From Pelobates cultripes (lineage: Eukaryota > Chordata > Amphibia > Anura > Pelobatidae): a stretch of 64,000 nucleotides of DNA. Made by a program: the position numbers and the translations under genes. Positions 33,330 to 45,274 of this stretch are shown here, in pieces. The stretch lies in the NCBI GenBank assembly GCA_933207985.1, contig OW240918.1, forward strand, positions 111,338,674-111,402,673. The letters are read 5' to 3'. The notes below the pieces were generated by a model, which was not told the origin of the DNA, made no database searches, and saw only the letters and a program-made list of their open reading frames with translations. Positions within the stretch are counted from its first letter, which is position 1. The number at the start of each line of letters is the position of its first letter.

Positions 33330-34100
33330 GCTGTCTAATAGTCTAATAGAGATCATCTGACTTGCTCAGTGTATAATTTTGCCGCGCATGCACACTAGCC
33401 TCCCAATGCTTTACTATGGGAAAGCATTATATTGGCTGAGATTATTAAACTTTATCTTCTCAACCAAGGAGGTGAGATGGTCGCATGGAGACTGCGAGAG
33501 AGAAAAGGTAAGTACAATTGTTTTTTTCATTTTCTCCCTACAAATGGGGACCAGAGACCTGAACACCCACCAGGGCACTATAGTATTAGGAAAACACATT
33601 TGCATTCAGAATGCTATTCCTAATTTGTATTGCAAAACGCAGCTCCAATCAGCACCTCCTCAGAGAGTTGCATTGAATCAATGTATCTCTATAGTTAGCG
33701 TTGATGATCTCCATGCAGAGCTTGGAGACACTGAATCTAGGTCCTGCACACAATGCGGCACTGAAATAGGAAGTACCTCTAGTGGCCGTCTGAGTGACTG
33801 CACCTACAGGTGTTACTAGGCAGCAATATAAACATTGCCTTTTCTCTGAAAAGACTGCATTTATCATGAAGAATACAGCTCCCTTGACACCTCCGATTCA
33901 ATTTTTCCCCAGCCAGCCGTCTTGTGGGGTGCACATAAGCAAACGGTAAATAAAGCTGGTACTGCTTAGTGATAAAATGCCTCTAGTGGCTGTGCCACTA
34001 GATATATCTCTAATAGGATGAAACCTGCAGGGACATGCTATGGACACCAAAACCTCAACATTTAGCTGTAGAGGCTCTGGTGACCATTGTGTCCCTTTAA
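33330..34100. mobile_element. Composite of T2-like MITE fragments
   Basis: Scattered blocks of the MITE group occur: GTAGTGGCTGTC, TATGGGAAAGCATTATA, CCTCTAGTGGC (33777, 33979) and a right end CCATTGTGTCCCTTTAA (TTAA at 34097-34100). A 110-bp segment at 33865-33975 is an inverted copy of 37181-37290. Internal open frames are incidental. Individual borders cannot be resolved. Confidence 0.5.
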
Positions 34101-35906
34101 ATGCCACATTTAAAGGGTAAAGATTTTTTTATTTCTCTTCAAAAACAAAATAATTTTGAAAATATTGACCTGGAGTAAATTATTTCTCAAATGTCCACAT
34201 ATTTCCTATTCAAGTGATATTTATTTTAAACAATAAATTATGCAACTTTTTACGAAAAGCGATAACATTTTATAGCAAGAGAAAAAAACACAGCTTTCTT
34301 TGAAAGATTAATCTGTATTGATGTCCCAAGGCTGTAAAGCTAACAAGATTTGGAGGATATTGCCTGTTTGATAGTCCCCAATGAATGGAATATATTATCA
34401 ATAAATGCATTCTAATGCATTTAATCTCAATCACTGTTTTACTACATGTAACGAAAAGGCCATGCTAAGGGGTTTTCTCTGGTTTAAAAATAAATGTATA
34501 GGAGGGAAGGTTGAGCAAAGCAATAAAGTGAGTTGCTTACTCACACCCCTGCACTCAAAAGATTAATCACTACTCCCTCTGTGCCAAAAATAAAGAAACA
34601 TTCAGATTACATTCAGAAACCGCTGGTAATTTCAGTCCAGATATAAACATTGTGATTTTAAATATATCGTTGCCTAATGAGTTTAACAGAGTTCGATCTG
34701 AAATTGTGGAACAAATAGAATTTTTTTTTTTTTAAAAGGTGTTCAAAGACTCAGATGCTCTTGATTTTTCAGGGTGGCATAAAAGAGGCATTTAGCCTTT
34801 CTTCACCCAGATAAAAGGACTGTTAATATATATGATATATGGTAGTTGAGTAGGAGGAGTAAAGTGTGCCGAATAGGGTTATCTAAGTGGTAAGAATGCA
34901 CATTTCTGTTCCGTCATTTCCCTTTTATCCTGGTTTTCCTGCTAGTGGGCAGGTTGGTGGGGCGCCCACCAGCCGCTATTGGGAAGAGGCCGAGGGGAGA
35001 GAAAAGCCTCAGACTGTTCACTGTTTAGTAGACGTGCCCCATACCTTTGGCATATCGAGTATAGGCAGGAGGGAGATATTAATCTCCCTTATACTAATAT
35101 GGGGGGTTATATTGAGCGAGGGAGGTGTGGGGGGGAGCCACTTCTATTTTTACATATTGCATAGAGGGAGCTGTGAGTCAGCAACTCCCTGTAATAAACC
35201 AAACGGACGAATGAAGACCGAATTGACCTAGAGGCACTTGGGGATGACTAGGGGGACAATCAAATGTAGTGAAGTCAAGAGAAGGGTTAAAAAATAAAAA
35301 ATAAAATAAAAGACGTATGCGGCCATGACAGTGCCACTGTAAAGTGAATTTCAAATATAAAGCTGAAATATCCTAAATGAACACAGACTTCAAGATTTTT
35401 TCTTAATGAGCTACTTTGGCCTAAATTTTGAAATTCACTTTGAATTGCGACAATTCTCACATTATTGAATAACCCTGTGAGCGTCAGTGACCTGAAGTCA
35501 TAAAACAAACAAAGATACCTCATAATATATAGTGTCATGTATGAAAGCAGGGGTTATAAGATGGACTGAACTAAGCAGACCACTTTGATGTTTTGATAAT
35601 GTCATAACTTCCTATAGATCTTAATCCAAGCAGCACCAAATGGTTACAAGCCCAAGGCAAAACATAATATGAAAGTAAGCAGCTCTTTGATTCAGTTCCC
35701 TTAGTAACATTTTTACAAAAGTAATAATTTTGAAAGTAATAAAGTATTTTTCCAACCACATCGTATTTGTTCACCAGTAAGTGTTCTATTAAAAATGATT
35801 TACCTCCCATATTTCAAAATATCATATAGATAATGCATCACTAAATGCATTAAACACAAGAAAAACGTAAACAAAAGTTTACAACTGGAGACGATCAAAG
35901 AAACAT
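34101..35906. other. Unassigned DNA
   Basis: 34880-35210 is GC-richer and includes GGCGCCCACCAGCCGC and the palindrome GGGAGATATTAATCTCCC, perhaps an unclassified repeat. The rest is AT-rich without recognisable signals. Confidence 0.4.
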
Positions 35907-35986
35907 TTAACCCCTTAAGGACACATGACATGTGTGACATGTCATGATTATCTTTTATTCCAGAAGTTTGGTCCTTAAGGGGTTAA
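35907..35986. mobile_element. Palindromic TTAA MITE (piggyBac-like), copy 3
   Basis: TTAA at 35907-35910 and 35983-35986, arms CCCCTTAAGGACACATGACA and GTTTGGTCCTTAAGGGG. It differs from copy 2 at only a few positions, so the family spread comparatively recently. Confidence 0.85.
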
Positions 35987-37050
35987 TGCGCCTTAGTTGG
36001 GGCACTAGAAATACTCAAACAGGGTTATTAACTAAAGTGATGCATTTGAAATTCACTTTAAATTTCTTGGCAAGTCTTACTTCAGTTAGTAACCCTAAAA
36101 GTCCATCATTTAAACTAAGGTCATAAAGATGGACATTGCTAGGGTCAGAAACCACCAGGGCTTTAACCCAAAAATAATATGGTGACCCCATCCTAAAGCC
36201 CCACCTATTGCCCCTGCCCAAACGCTTTACACACTTACAATTACTTGCAGACACACAGATACACACATTGACACAGATGGAGTGTTTTGTCTGCAACGAC
36301 TGATACAAGCCTATCACTAACAGACACCTTTTGGGCACATCTACTTAGATTACTATACGGCCAATTTTTGTTCCATTTTTGCATGACCTCTAATGTGACC
36401 TATGCTACTTACCAAACGGGCTGATCGCTATACTGCTGTGATTTTATACTCTTACATCGGAATGCTATGGTTTTTGGGGCCTGTTAATGAGCACAGAATT
36501 CGGTTACTTTCTTGCCTACTTATTACTATGCCATCAAGTTGTCCCATCCTGTCTACTGAATACCTCTAGGCATAGTTTTTCTGTGTTTTTTTTTTTTTTG
36601 TATCTACACGCCCTTACCAGAGGCAGTCACTTATTTCTTAATTTAAGTCACCTTGCACCACTACGACAGTTCATTACTGTGATATGGTTTTATGCTGACC
36701 TGATATGCCTCTGCTTAGGCAAATTTATGTATATTGTCTTCTTCTATATAGTGCCTGATGTTATTATAAAAACTATTTAAAACAAAATAATATTGTGATA
36801 AGGAATACAAGAGAACAGAATGGTATTATACTTATATATACAGGGCCCGTACACACAGAGATCTGGTAACCTGTTCGCTCATAGGACTGTAGAAAGGAGA
36901 TTTTATCTACTGCAAGGTACATGATTCTTTACAGTAAGAACAGTGAATACATGGAAATTGCTTTTAAAAGAGACCTATTTTTAAACATTTTTAAACATCT
37001 GTACGTCTTTGTCAAAAATAGATGTAAGATAACAGCTTTGAAGTCTAGAA
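35987..37050. other. Unassigned DNA
   Basis: No recognisable gene. The open frame at 36487-36780 spans a poly-T run and lacks any domain signature. Confidence 0.4.
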
Positions 37051-37170
37051 GGATTTTTTCTGTAGCAAAATCTGAAATTACTTTAAGTTAGGTTTTTGAC
37101 ATTTTTTGGGTCAACAGCAGAAGAATGTGTGATAGGCTGAACTCGATACTTTTTTGAGCCTATATTACTA
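37051..37170 (+). mobile_element. CR1-like LINE 3' tail
   Basis: GGGTCAACAGCAGAAGAATG and GGCTGAACTCGATACTTTTT followed by TATTACTAC match the CR1/L2-type 3' end, as at 30336. Confidence 0.5.
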
Positions 37171-37649
37171 CATGACTAACCAGTACCAGCTTTATTTACC
37201 GTTTGCTTATGTGCACTCCACAAGATGGCTTGCTCGGTGAGAATGGAGATTGTGGTGGAAAGGGAGCTGTATTCTTCATGATCTTCCAGCACTGCTCCCT
37301 CGCCCACCCCGCTGTGATGCTGGGAGCCAAGTTATGACATTACTTTGGCCCCAGCATCACTAAACAGTGCTCAACTTGGCAGTGCTGGAAGAACATAAAC
37401 AGTGCTGGAAGTGCAGCCAAACACTGAATCCCAGGGAAAGGATCCAAAGGTAGGGAGACTGGGTGGACTTAAACAAATCAGTGTGTGTGTCAAATCAGTG
37501 AGGGTGTGTTGGTGTCCTCTGTGTGTAAATGTCTGTGTGTTAGTGTCATGTAGGTGTAAATGTGTGTAGTTTCCTCTGTGTGTAAATGTAAGTATGTGTG
37601 TGTTAGAGTCCTCTGTGTGTATATATGTGTGTGTCAGTGTCTTCTTGGC

Positions 37650-38337
37650 TCCCTATCAACCCCAGTGCCCCTGCTCCCTGTCTATCCCAGTGCCCCTGCT
37701 CCCTGTCTATCCCAGTACCCCTGCTCCCTGTCTATCCCAGTGCCCCTGCCCCTGCTCCCCAGTGCTCCTGCTCCCTGACTTCCCCAGTGCCCCTGCTCCC
37801 TGACTACCCCAGTGCCCCTGCTCCCGGACTACCCCAGTGCCCCTGCTCCCGGACTACCCCAGTGTCCCTGCTTTCTGTCTACCCCAGTGCTCCTGCTCCA
37901 TATTTACCCCAGTGCCCCTGATCCCCCATCTACCACAGTGCCCCTACTACCTACCCTAGTGCCCCTGCTCCCTCTCTACCACAGTGTCCCTGATTCCTAT
38001 CTACCCCACTGCCCCTGCTCCCCATCTATTACAGTGCCCCTGTCCCTCTCAACCCCAGTTCCCCTGCTCCCTGTCGATCCCAGTGCCTCTGCTCCCAGTC
38101 TATCCCAGTGCCCCTGCTCCTTATCTACCCCACTGCCCCTGCTCCCCATATATTACAGTGCCCCTGCTCCCTATCTACCCTAGTGCTCCTGCTCCCTGTC
38201 TACCCCAATGCAGCTGCTCCCTGTCTACCCCAGTGCTCCTGCTCCCCATGTATTGCTATTTATCCCAGTGCCCCTGCTATATACCATAGTGCCCCTCTTT
38301 CCTATCTATCCCAGTTCCCCCTCTCCCCCATCTAGTG
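37650..38337 (+). repeat. 25-bp minisatellite, about 27 units
   Basis: The unit is CCCCTGCTCCCTGTCTACCC followed by CAGTG, repeated with variation. Because 25 is not a multiple of three, each frame cycles through the three readings of the unit (CPCSLS, PVPLLPVY, PSAPAP). That yields long Pro/Ser/Ala-rich open frames in all three plus frames. These are not considered genes. Confidence 0.9.
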
Positions 38338-38379
38338 CTACAGTGGCCCCTTTCCCCCCTCCAGCTCATAATGGAAAGA

Positions 38380-38680
38380 GGTAACTGTCTGTCTGTAACT
38401 GTGTGTCTGTCTGTCTGCCTGTAATTATATGAGTGTGCCTGTCTGCCTCTAAGTGTGTGTGTGTGTGTGTACAATTGTTTGTAACTGTATGTGTATGACT
38501 GTCTGTGGCTGACTACCTATAATGTTCTGTGTGTGTCTGTGTGGCTACCTTTTAATTGTGTGTGTGGCTGCCTGTACCTGTGTGTGACTTCCTTTAACTG
38601 TGTGTTTGACTATATACCTGTAACTGTGTGTGTGAATACGTGCTTGTAACTGTGTGTGCCTGGGACGTTGTGCATGTGAC
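38380..38680 (+). repeat. TG-rich degenerate tandem repeat
   Basis: Repeats of the CTGTCTGTAACTGTGTGTG type, similar to those in hAT family A at 27940-28310, which links this element to the same style of internal satellite. Confidence 0.65.
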
Positions 38681-39223
38681 TCTGCAAAAATGCACACCTG
38701 CATTTACACATGTGCCTACATACGTATTTGTATCTTAAAGAAATACCCATCACACTAAACACTGCACTAATATCACACACAGCCATCACGCTTATCATAC
38801 ACAGCCATCACATCTGTCATGCACACAACATCATATTCTTATGAGATTTATTACAATGGTGCTCTGCAATACAAAAAGCAAAACATAGTGGTCTTCCGAG
38901 CTCTGGCCAATCAGAGCGTTTCCGCGGGTTACAACAGGAAATCTCTGACACTGTAAGTGCCTGAGCCCATAAGACAGTTACTGATGGTTTGCACACGGTG
39001 GAGGTGCCGACCAGATTCCCAGCACTATGGATCACCAGAGCTCAACTTTCCCTCCTCCCTCCCCTCGCAATGTAGCAACAGGGAAGGGGGGATAAATATT
39101 AAGGTTTAAATAATTATTAATTTAATAAACCCCTATACACACACTATACATGATGAAAGGGTATTACAAGGGCGCTGTGGAGATTTTTTGTACAGGGCGC
39201 ATTAAGGCCTAAGGCCAGCACTG

Positions 39224-40729
39224 TCCATCTTGCAAGTAATAAGCATTCATACACATCTAGTCTGTAGTATAAGTGAACATTCTTCAATAAAAAAAATACA
39301 AAAAAAAATACAAAAACAACAAAAAAACAGTGCCCTAGGAACAGCAGGAGTAATTTGATTTGGAAAAGGGGATTTTAAAAATAAAAATGAAAGGGTGGAA
39401 CCGGTGTGTGGATCATCGATTGCCCGCTCACTTTTTGCTTTATTTTTATTTAAAATACCAATTTCTCAAATTACAATTACTTTTGCTGCTGTTACCCCTT
39501 TCTTTAAATGTATTTCTTGTAGTGGTTTTATCCTGTCATAGACATTGTGTCCTAAAATGTGCATCACTGCAATGCAGTTTCTGTGAGGGCAGACAGGAAA
39601 TGATCCCTTCCTCTTCTTGTCCAACCTCATACACAGACCCTGGAGGAGCTGGGACAGCGCTATGCTTCAAAACAAAACAATGCGCAAATGTTGGCACTCA
39701 ACTGACTATTGGTGCCGGTCTTGTGGTAACCCACCCTATAAGTATCTCCAAAATGCAATAAAAAAAGAAACAACAATACCGCACTCAAAGAATAAAACAT
39801 TAATGGAAATAAATATTAATTGCTTAGCAAAGGAAGTAATGCCAATGCATATCAGAAATTTAAAAGCATGAAAGCCAAGGCCAAATTGTAAGTAAGCACC
39901 CTGCGTGCCTAGACGTGAGGGTCCATCACCAATGTAAAAACAATAATAATAATTGACAAATATATATATACAAACATATAACTATAAACAAGAATCTCCA
40001 CAAACTCTATATTGTTATATATATATATAGAATGGAGCACACATAGTAGGATACACAGTAACAGTGAATGCAAGATACAGGAGAGAACCTTGAGATTAGA
40101 TTTGTGGTTGTATTTAGTCATATGAAAGTCCCTTTTAAGGATGATTCTTTTTGTTATGCAGTTTCATGTATGCTTGATCTTTTGTATATGCCAATTGAAG
40201 ACAATGGCAAAGGTTATACATATAAAAAAGAAGAAGAAAATGTAAAAAAAATAAAAATGTTTTTCATTGATCAGGATTCGAACAATTAATTGTTAGCTAA
40301 CAAAATAAATCACATTTACCACAAAGTGAGAGTTTTATTATGTGAAACAATTGACATATGGATTTGCATCAGTATAAAAAAAGAAACCATGAAATGGAGA
40401 ACAAGGAAAAAAATATTCTCCACAAATATACAGTATTTGTGTTGTAAAAAATAGTTTGCATACTTTTATCATGGCTGCTGTAATTATGTGAAGTTTGGAG
40501 CACTGTTATTAATCCCTAATGACCAGTGGGTGAACCTCCTTAACTTCTGGAATTCCAGGCTGCTGTCAAACCGCCTGTTTCTCCAGGGGGATTCTTGTGA
40601 GGGTCCAGACCAGGGTTGCATGTTCAGGAAGTCTCTCTTTGCTTTGAAGACCCTACATTTTACACCCACATTAAAGATCCTGCAGCTATGCTATTAAAGC
40701 TGACTTGACTACAGCGGATAATGACCAAT
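39224..40729. other. Unassigned AT-rich DNA
   Basis: 39640-39960 has a non-coding repeat-like layout (GCACTCAACTGACTATTGGT, AAAGAATAAAACATTAATGG), perhaps another terminal-repeat fragment of the Penelope type. The TA-rich stretch 39958-40030 is low complexity. No gene. Confidence 0.35.
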
Positions 40730-40972
40730 ACTCATGGTACTTATCCTACCAGCCTATTTAAGCTCAAAGAGCTCCGTCCTAACATGTTTTATACCCCACC
40801 TCCTACAGACTGTAAGCTTGTTTGAGCAGGGTCCTCTTCAACCTATTGTTCCTGTAAGTTTTCTTGTAAATGCCCTATTTATAGTTAAATCCCCCCTCTC
40901 ATAATATTCTAAAGCGCTACGGAATCTGTTGGTGCTATATAAATAGTAATAATAATAATAATTAAAAAAAGA
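40730..40972 (+). mobile_element. Rex1-type LINE 3' end
   Basis: TACAGACTGTAAGCTTGTTT, GAGCAGGGTCCTCTTCAACC, AAGCGCTACGGAATCTGTTG and TATATAAATAG followed by (TAA)n are the 3' UTR and microsatellite tail of the LINE whose coding part is seen at 19771 and 49919. 5'-truncated, non-coding. Confidence 0.75.
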
Positions 40973-41029
40973 GGCACATTATAAGTGCTGAAAACATGAA
41001 CCCCTATTAGTCATTTGCCTGTAGGCAGG

Positions 41030-41280
41030 TTTACAGTTATACACAAAAATAAGTCCTGCGCTCAAACTCCCACTACTCTTGGGCGGCAGCAACGACCATG
41101 GTACACATCAGCCCCAATACATACAGGAAAAAACAAAGAAAAAAAGTTGCCTGCGTACTTCCCAAATCCCAATGCATATTTAAACAAATGGAGGTTATTT
41201 AGTAACTCCAATGGCCATTAGATGCAAGCCCACCTGCCACATCAAGGCAAACATCTGAGTTGGGTCCTACACTAGGTTTA
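41030..41280 (+). repeat. Unclassified interspersed repeat
   Basis: ATAAGTCCTGCGCTCAAACT through GGGTCCTACACTAGGTTTAT resembles a widespread amphibian repeat of terminal-repeat type. This is recognition from memory, and no second copy exists in the window to confirm it. Confidence 0.35.
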
Positions 41281-43683
41281 TAGTTATGTGTCTATGGTAT
41301 AACTCTTTTTCACTATATGATGTGACACTTTTTTATTTGCATCATGCACTTTATTTGTGCTGCATTCTGGTGAATAACATATATATATAAATATAAAATC
41401 CCTTTTTGCATTATTATGTTGGTGTGCTATGGTTTTCTTTTGCCTGTAGGCAGGTGCCTACTCTGCCTATTTTGAAATCTGGCCCTGCCGAGCAGTACTA
41501 CCTATTAGCTAGATACAGCTGTAATTTAAGTCTCACACTAGAATCAATGACCCCGGCTAGGCAAGAGGATTTCTTTTTATTTGTTGCTGAACACATCGCA
41601 CTGCTTTCCATCAGCAAATCGTAAAAAATAATAATTAACAACTGTATATTGGTAACCTAGTTTCACACTAGGAACAATGACAAAATGTCAATCTCTTATC
41701 TCCCATTCAAAACTGTTTCAAGTGCCCCAGCAAGTCTCGTGCTCCCACACAGGTACAGCAAGGGTAAAACACACTGTATCACTGCTGGTCCCTCTTCCTC
41801 AGTATTTGCTTTTACACTGTCTGGGAAGTATAGATTGTTGTACTGCTCAACATTCTCCCCCTACCCCATTGGTCAGTTATTTGATCTGTGCATAAAATCC
41901 CCTTAGCATCAGTCATCTTTGTTTGGCTACTTCGTGATTAGAGAGGAGATCCAGCCTACATGACTGGGCAGACATCTTGTGAATCTTGAGAAACCAAGCT
42001 GCTTATTTGGCCCCACCAAAAATCACACGATTGGCCCTTATTTCACTGAAATTAATCTCCAATTTCTATTGCTGAGTGGACAGACCCACATTTGGACCAG
42101 AACTAGCTATTCTAAATTCTCTCTCTATTGTCTCTGTTCTCTGAGATAAACGTATGACATTTAATTAAAAATTCTCAAATTTATTTTTACAGCTCAACTG
42201 GCTCATCGTTTAGGCTTGCAATTTGCGTGCCATAGCCTACATGCTAAATTTGGATCAAACATCCCAGTTCTGTATGCTTTAACACTGATAATGCAGATAT
42301 TTGATACATTTTCATAGTATATTTCTCTCAATAGTTATGCATTTTCATATCCTAGCATAGTAGGTTGTAAAATTTATATAAAGGAATACCTTATTTTAAC
42401 TCTGTCTATTTAAATAACAAAATGGGGTTGAATCACTAAACTGTAACATTTGAATAAACAAAAGTGATTGCATAGAAGTCCAGAATAGCTCAATTGGAAA
42501 ATTTCACAATTTTTTCCAGTTCAACTATTTTGGTGGTACATTTACAATTCCTTTGTCAACTAATTTTAGTAAATAAATACCAAAATATTCAGAGACCATT
42601 GGTTATCCACTGAATTATCTTGTAAATTTTCTACATTTGGCGAAAATCCCAGAATATAACCCACAGTTGCAATTTTGTTATTTATTAAATACAATTCTGA
42701 AGCCAACATGAAAGGTGCTATTTCAGAGCCATTTGGCATCTGATAAATATCCAAATTGCATTTTCTTTTAGCAAAAACTCTATTGACATAAAATTGCTGT
42801 TTTTGAGAGTTCTGCCTCTGTCTTTTTCACATGAAAATTCTAAAACATCCTCAAACAATATATTCAAAATAAAATGAAATTTAAAAAAAAAACATAATTA
42901 CCACAAACAGCCCTCATTTTTTTAATTTATTTTTTTTAAGATAGTTTACAATCTTTTGAAAATTTTTTTTTTTGGGGTCACTGGTAGTTCTCAGGGTTAT
43001 GAGTTTTTAATAACAAAACCTCAGTTCAATTTTATTTTCATTAGGATCAGGTGATCAGTATCGTTATGATAACTATATCATGGAAAATTGGCTTGCCATC
43101 TTACAGTTAATGGCTCTTGTGGGTCACTGTGTAGTTATGAGGCCAATTTATGATTCAAGTTTAATGAAAAAAATATTTGTATTTACAGAATTTAGTTATT
43201 TTAACCATAGAATCAGGAAAGGAAAAGGGTGCAAGGGGTTCATTATTGGTTAATTGGTCGGTAAAGTAAGGAACCCTCCTCCAGGCTGCGAATGTAAGAT
43301 TTGTAACGATGGCTAAAACCATTCCTTAACATGTGATGAGATAGCTTCTATCCAATATCTAAGAATTATAGCTTTATTGTAACTGAATGTCAAAGCATGT
43401 GGAAGCACAGGAATCAGAACTAGGAAGGTCATTTAATCCTGACTTGATTTATGGAGTCCCTGTATAAATTTAGCAATTCAATTCTCATTATATTTAAATA
43501 ACTATCATTATTATTATGTAGAGCTCAACGTATGTGAGAGTTGTTTAGAGTATACCTAAACAGACACAGTATTTAAACCAGAGAGTGGGCTCACATTGGG
43601 TGTTAATACGATGGAAAAATAAACTGGGAGAATAGGAAGGAGATGTTGGTCGACAACTGTCACACGTAATCTCACTATATAAC
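41281..43683. other. Unassigned AT-rich DNA
   Basis: Apart from a hAT-like end at 41440-41490 (GCCTACTCTGCCTATTTTGA then AATCTGGCCCTG), nothing is recognised. Poly-A and poly-T runs at 42881-42892 and 42967-42973. Confidence 0.4.
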
Positions 43684-43688
43684 AGTAG

Positions 43689-44925
43689 TGTGACGAAGTG
43701 CCCTTCACCACTTGTTCTTGGAGAGGCCTGCTTGCCAGCCTCTTGCCTTCTGACTATGTCCCCTGGAGATATTCCCAGTTAAAAACACTATTTGGGCTTA
43801 TTGGTGTTTAAAAGAATGTTTCTGGCCCTTTAAATACTGTGGGAAAGGATCTGCACTTTCAAAGTGGCACTTGGGATGCAGCTGAAGTGCCGAAGTAGTC
43901 GAAGTGGCCGCCATTCAACAAACGAACACGTGGCGGCGGTCATTTTAATTTTGCCGAACGCTGTCAGCTGTGTTTTGCCGTCGAGTTCATGGAACTAAAA
44001 TCGGATACTTGGCGGCACAAACACCGCTGAAGTTTTACCTTCTTTGGAACTCTCACACTTCGAATGGAGTCAAACGGCGTTCAACATTGTAGATTTGCAC
44101 AAATGGCCCTGTTCGCGCATTTGAACGGTATTTGAACTTTAATGAATGGACCGACCGCACAGTCAAAATCTATGGAACTGTTTTGGGCAGGAAAACCATG
44201 CTGCAGTCAGTCAAATAAGACTTCCAGCTAACTCCCGAATGGCTGAACGGATTCGCACGATTTTTGGATATTTTTGTCCCCTGTTTATGCTGGTTCAAAA
44301 AAATGTAAGTTTTATGCGAATGTGATGTATAATTTTAAAGTTATAGAAATTGTGTAAAAAGTGTTTTTTTCGCTTGAAGATAATTGAGCTGATACAGTTA
44401 GCCCAATTATCTCCCAAGCAGAGGGGAGGGATTTACTGTAATGAATGGGAGTGTTTAACTGTGTGTCTGCATATGATTGGTTGTTATGGTTGTGTTTTCA
44501 GTGCCCAACAAGGTCCACGTAGGTGGTAACCTTGTGGGGAAATGTGTATAAAAGAAGCAATAAAGCCTCAGTGCATTCTGTTCCTGCTTAACCCTCAATA
44601 CGTATCCTTGTCTCATTATTGTAGGGAGCTGCTATATTCACACTGGGGATTGCTATACTTTGTATACTCCCCTGGGCTCTATTCACTGAGCTCTTTTAAG
44701 AGCTGTTCCTGATACGCTCTCCTGAAGGAGAGGTCTTTCCCACACAGTCCTGGAGGATAGAAACTGATCCAGGGTGGAAGGAAGATGGCAAGACTCCAGT
44801 TAGGCTACAGCGGTTGTGGAGTCTGCGGTGGTTGTGGTGTCCGGTGCCGTGCTTGTGGTCCTCAGCGCAAACTAGGAAGTGTCCGTCAACAGAAGGTACT
44901 CGGTCAGCACAGGTGATCCGTTACA
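43689..44925 (+). mobile_element. Solo LTR, 1237 bp
   Basis: It starts TGTGACGAAGTGCCCTTCAC and ends GGTGATCCGTTACA. A perfect 5-bp duplication AGTAG lies at 43684-43688 and 44926-44930. Promoter and polyadenylation signals are close together: TATAAAA at 44547-44553 and AATAAA at 44559-44564, then a U5-like tail. It shares its start, end and GGCCGCCATTC / CATGGAACTAAAATC blocks with the LTR at 17406. No internal genes remain. Confidence 0.9.
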
Positions 44926-44930
44926 AGTAG

Positions 44931-45259
44931 TAACTACTTTTTTGTTTTGTTTTGAATAACTTCTCTACTTACAATAATGACATATTCAGCAGCGGTGTAC
45001 AATACGTAAACAAGAAAAACATTTAATTCTAACAATACACGGCAAACGGGAACAGTAGGTGAAGAGGACCCTGGCCAAACAATAAAAAGTAACAAAAGTA
45101 CAGTGTAGAAATACTATATTTATAAAAAGGTTAGCAGGCGTCACACTTTTTGGATGTATTATACAGACTATGCAGCTTCCAGAGCTACATAACTTTCATA
45201 TAGTGTATCCAGCTGAATTTTTTTTTTTTTTGAAAACAGCATACGAGATTTATAAAATT
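44931..45259. other. Unassigned spacer
   Basis: AT-rich DNA with a T-run at 45221-45231, ending at the 5' end of an L1 element. Confidence 0.4.
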
Positions 45260-45274
45260 AAGATTAAAAAGAAA

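Larger units (their letters stand above)
37181..39223. mobile_element. hAT-like element with internal minisatellite
   Basis: The left end CAGTACCAGCTTTA and the reverse complement of the right end, CAGTGCTGGCCTTA, differ only by transitions, as expected for decayed inverted termini. The interior has TG-rich tracts, the 25-bp minisatellite at 37650 and GC-richer DNA at 38870-39060. Flanking octamers (TGACTAAC, TCCATCTT) do not match, so the ends may belong to two copies. The left 110 bp recur inverted at 33865. No transposase seen. Confidence 0.45.

Noticed and set aside
37560..38335. Pro/Ser-rich open frames in three forward frames
   Set aside because: Products of the 25-bp minisatellite cycling through frames; no start context or domain.
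37650..38337. CRISPR-like array
   Set aside because: Direct tandem units without unique spacers, in a vertebrate-type genome; a minisatellite.
37181..39223. Treating the CAGTACCAGC / GGCCAGCACTG ends as a proven complete hAT
   Set aside because: Flanking octamers do not match, so only a moderate-confidence element is reported.
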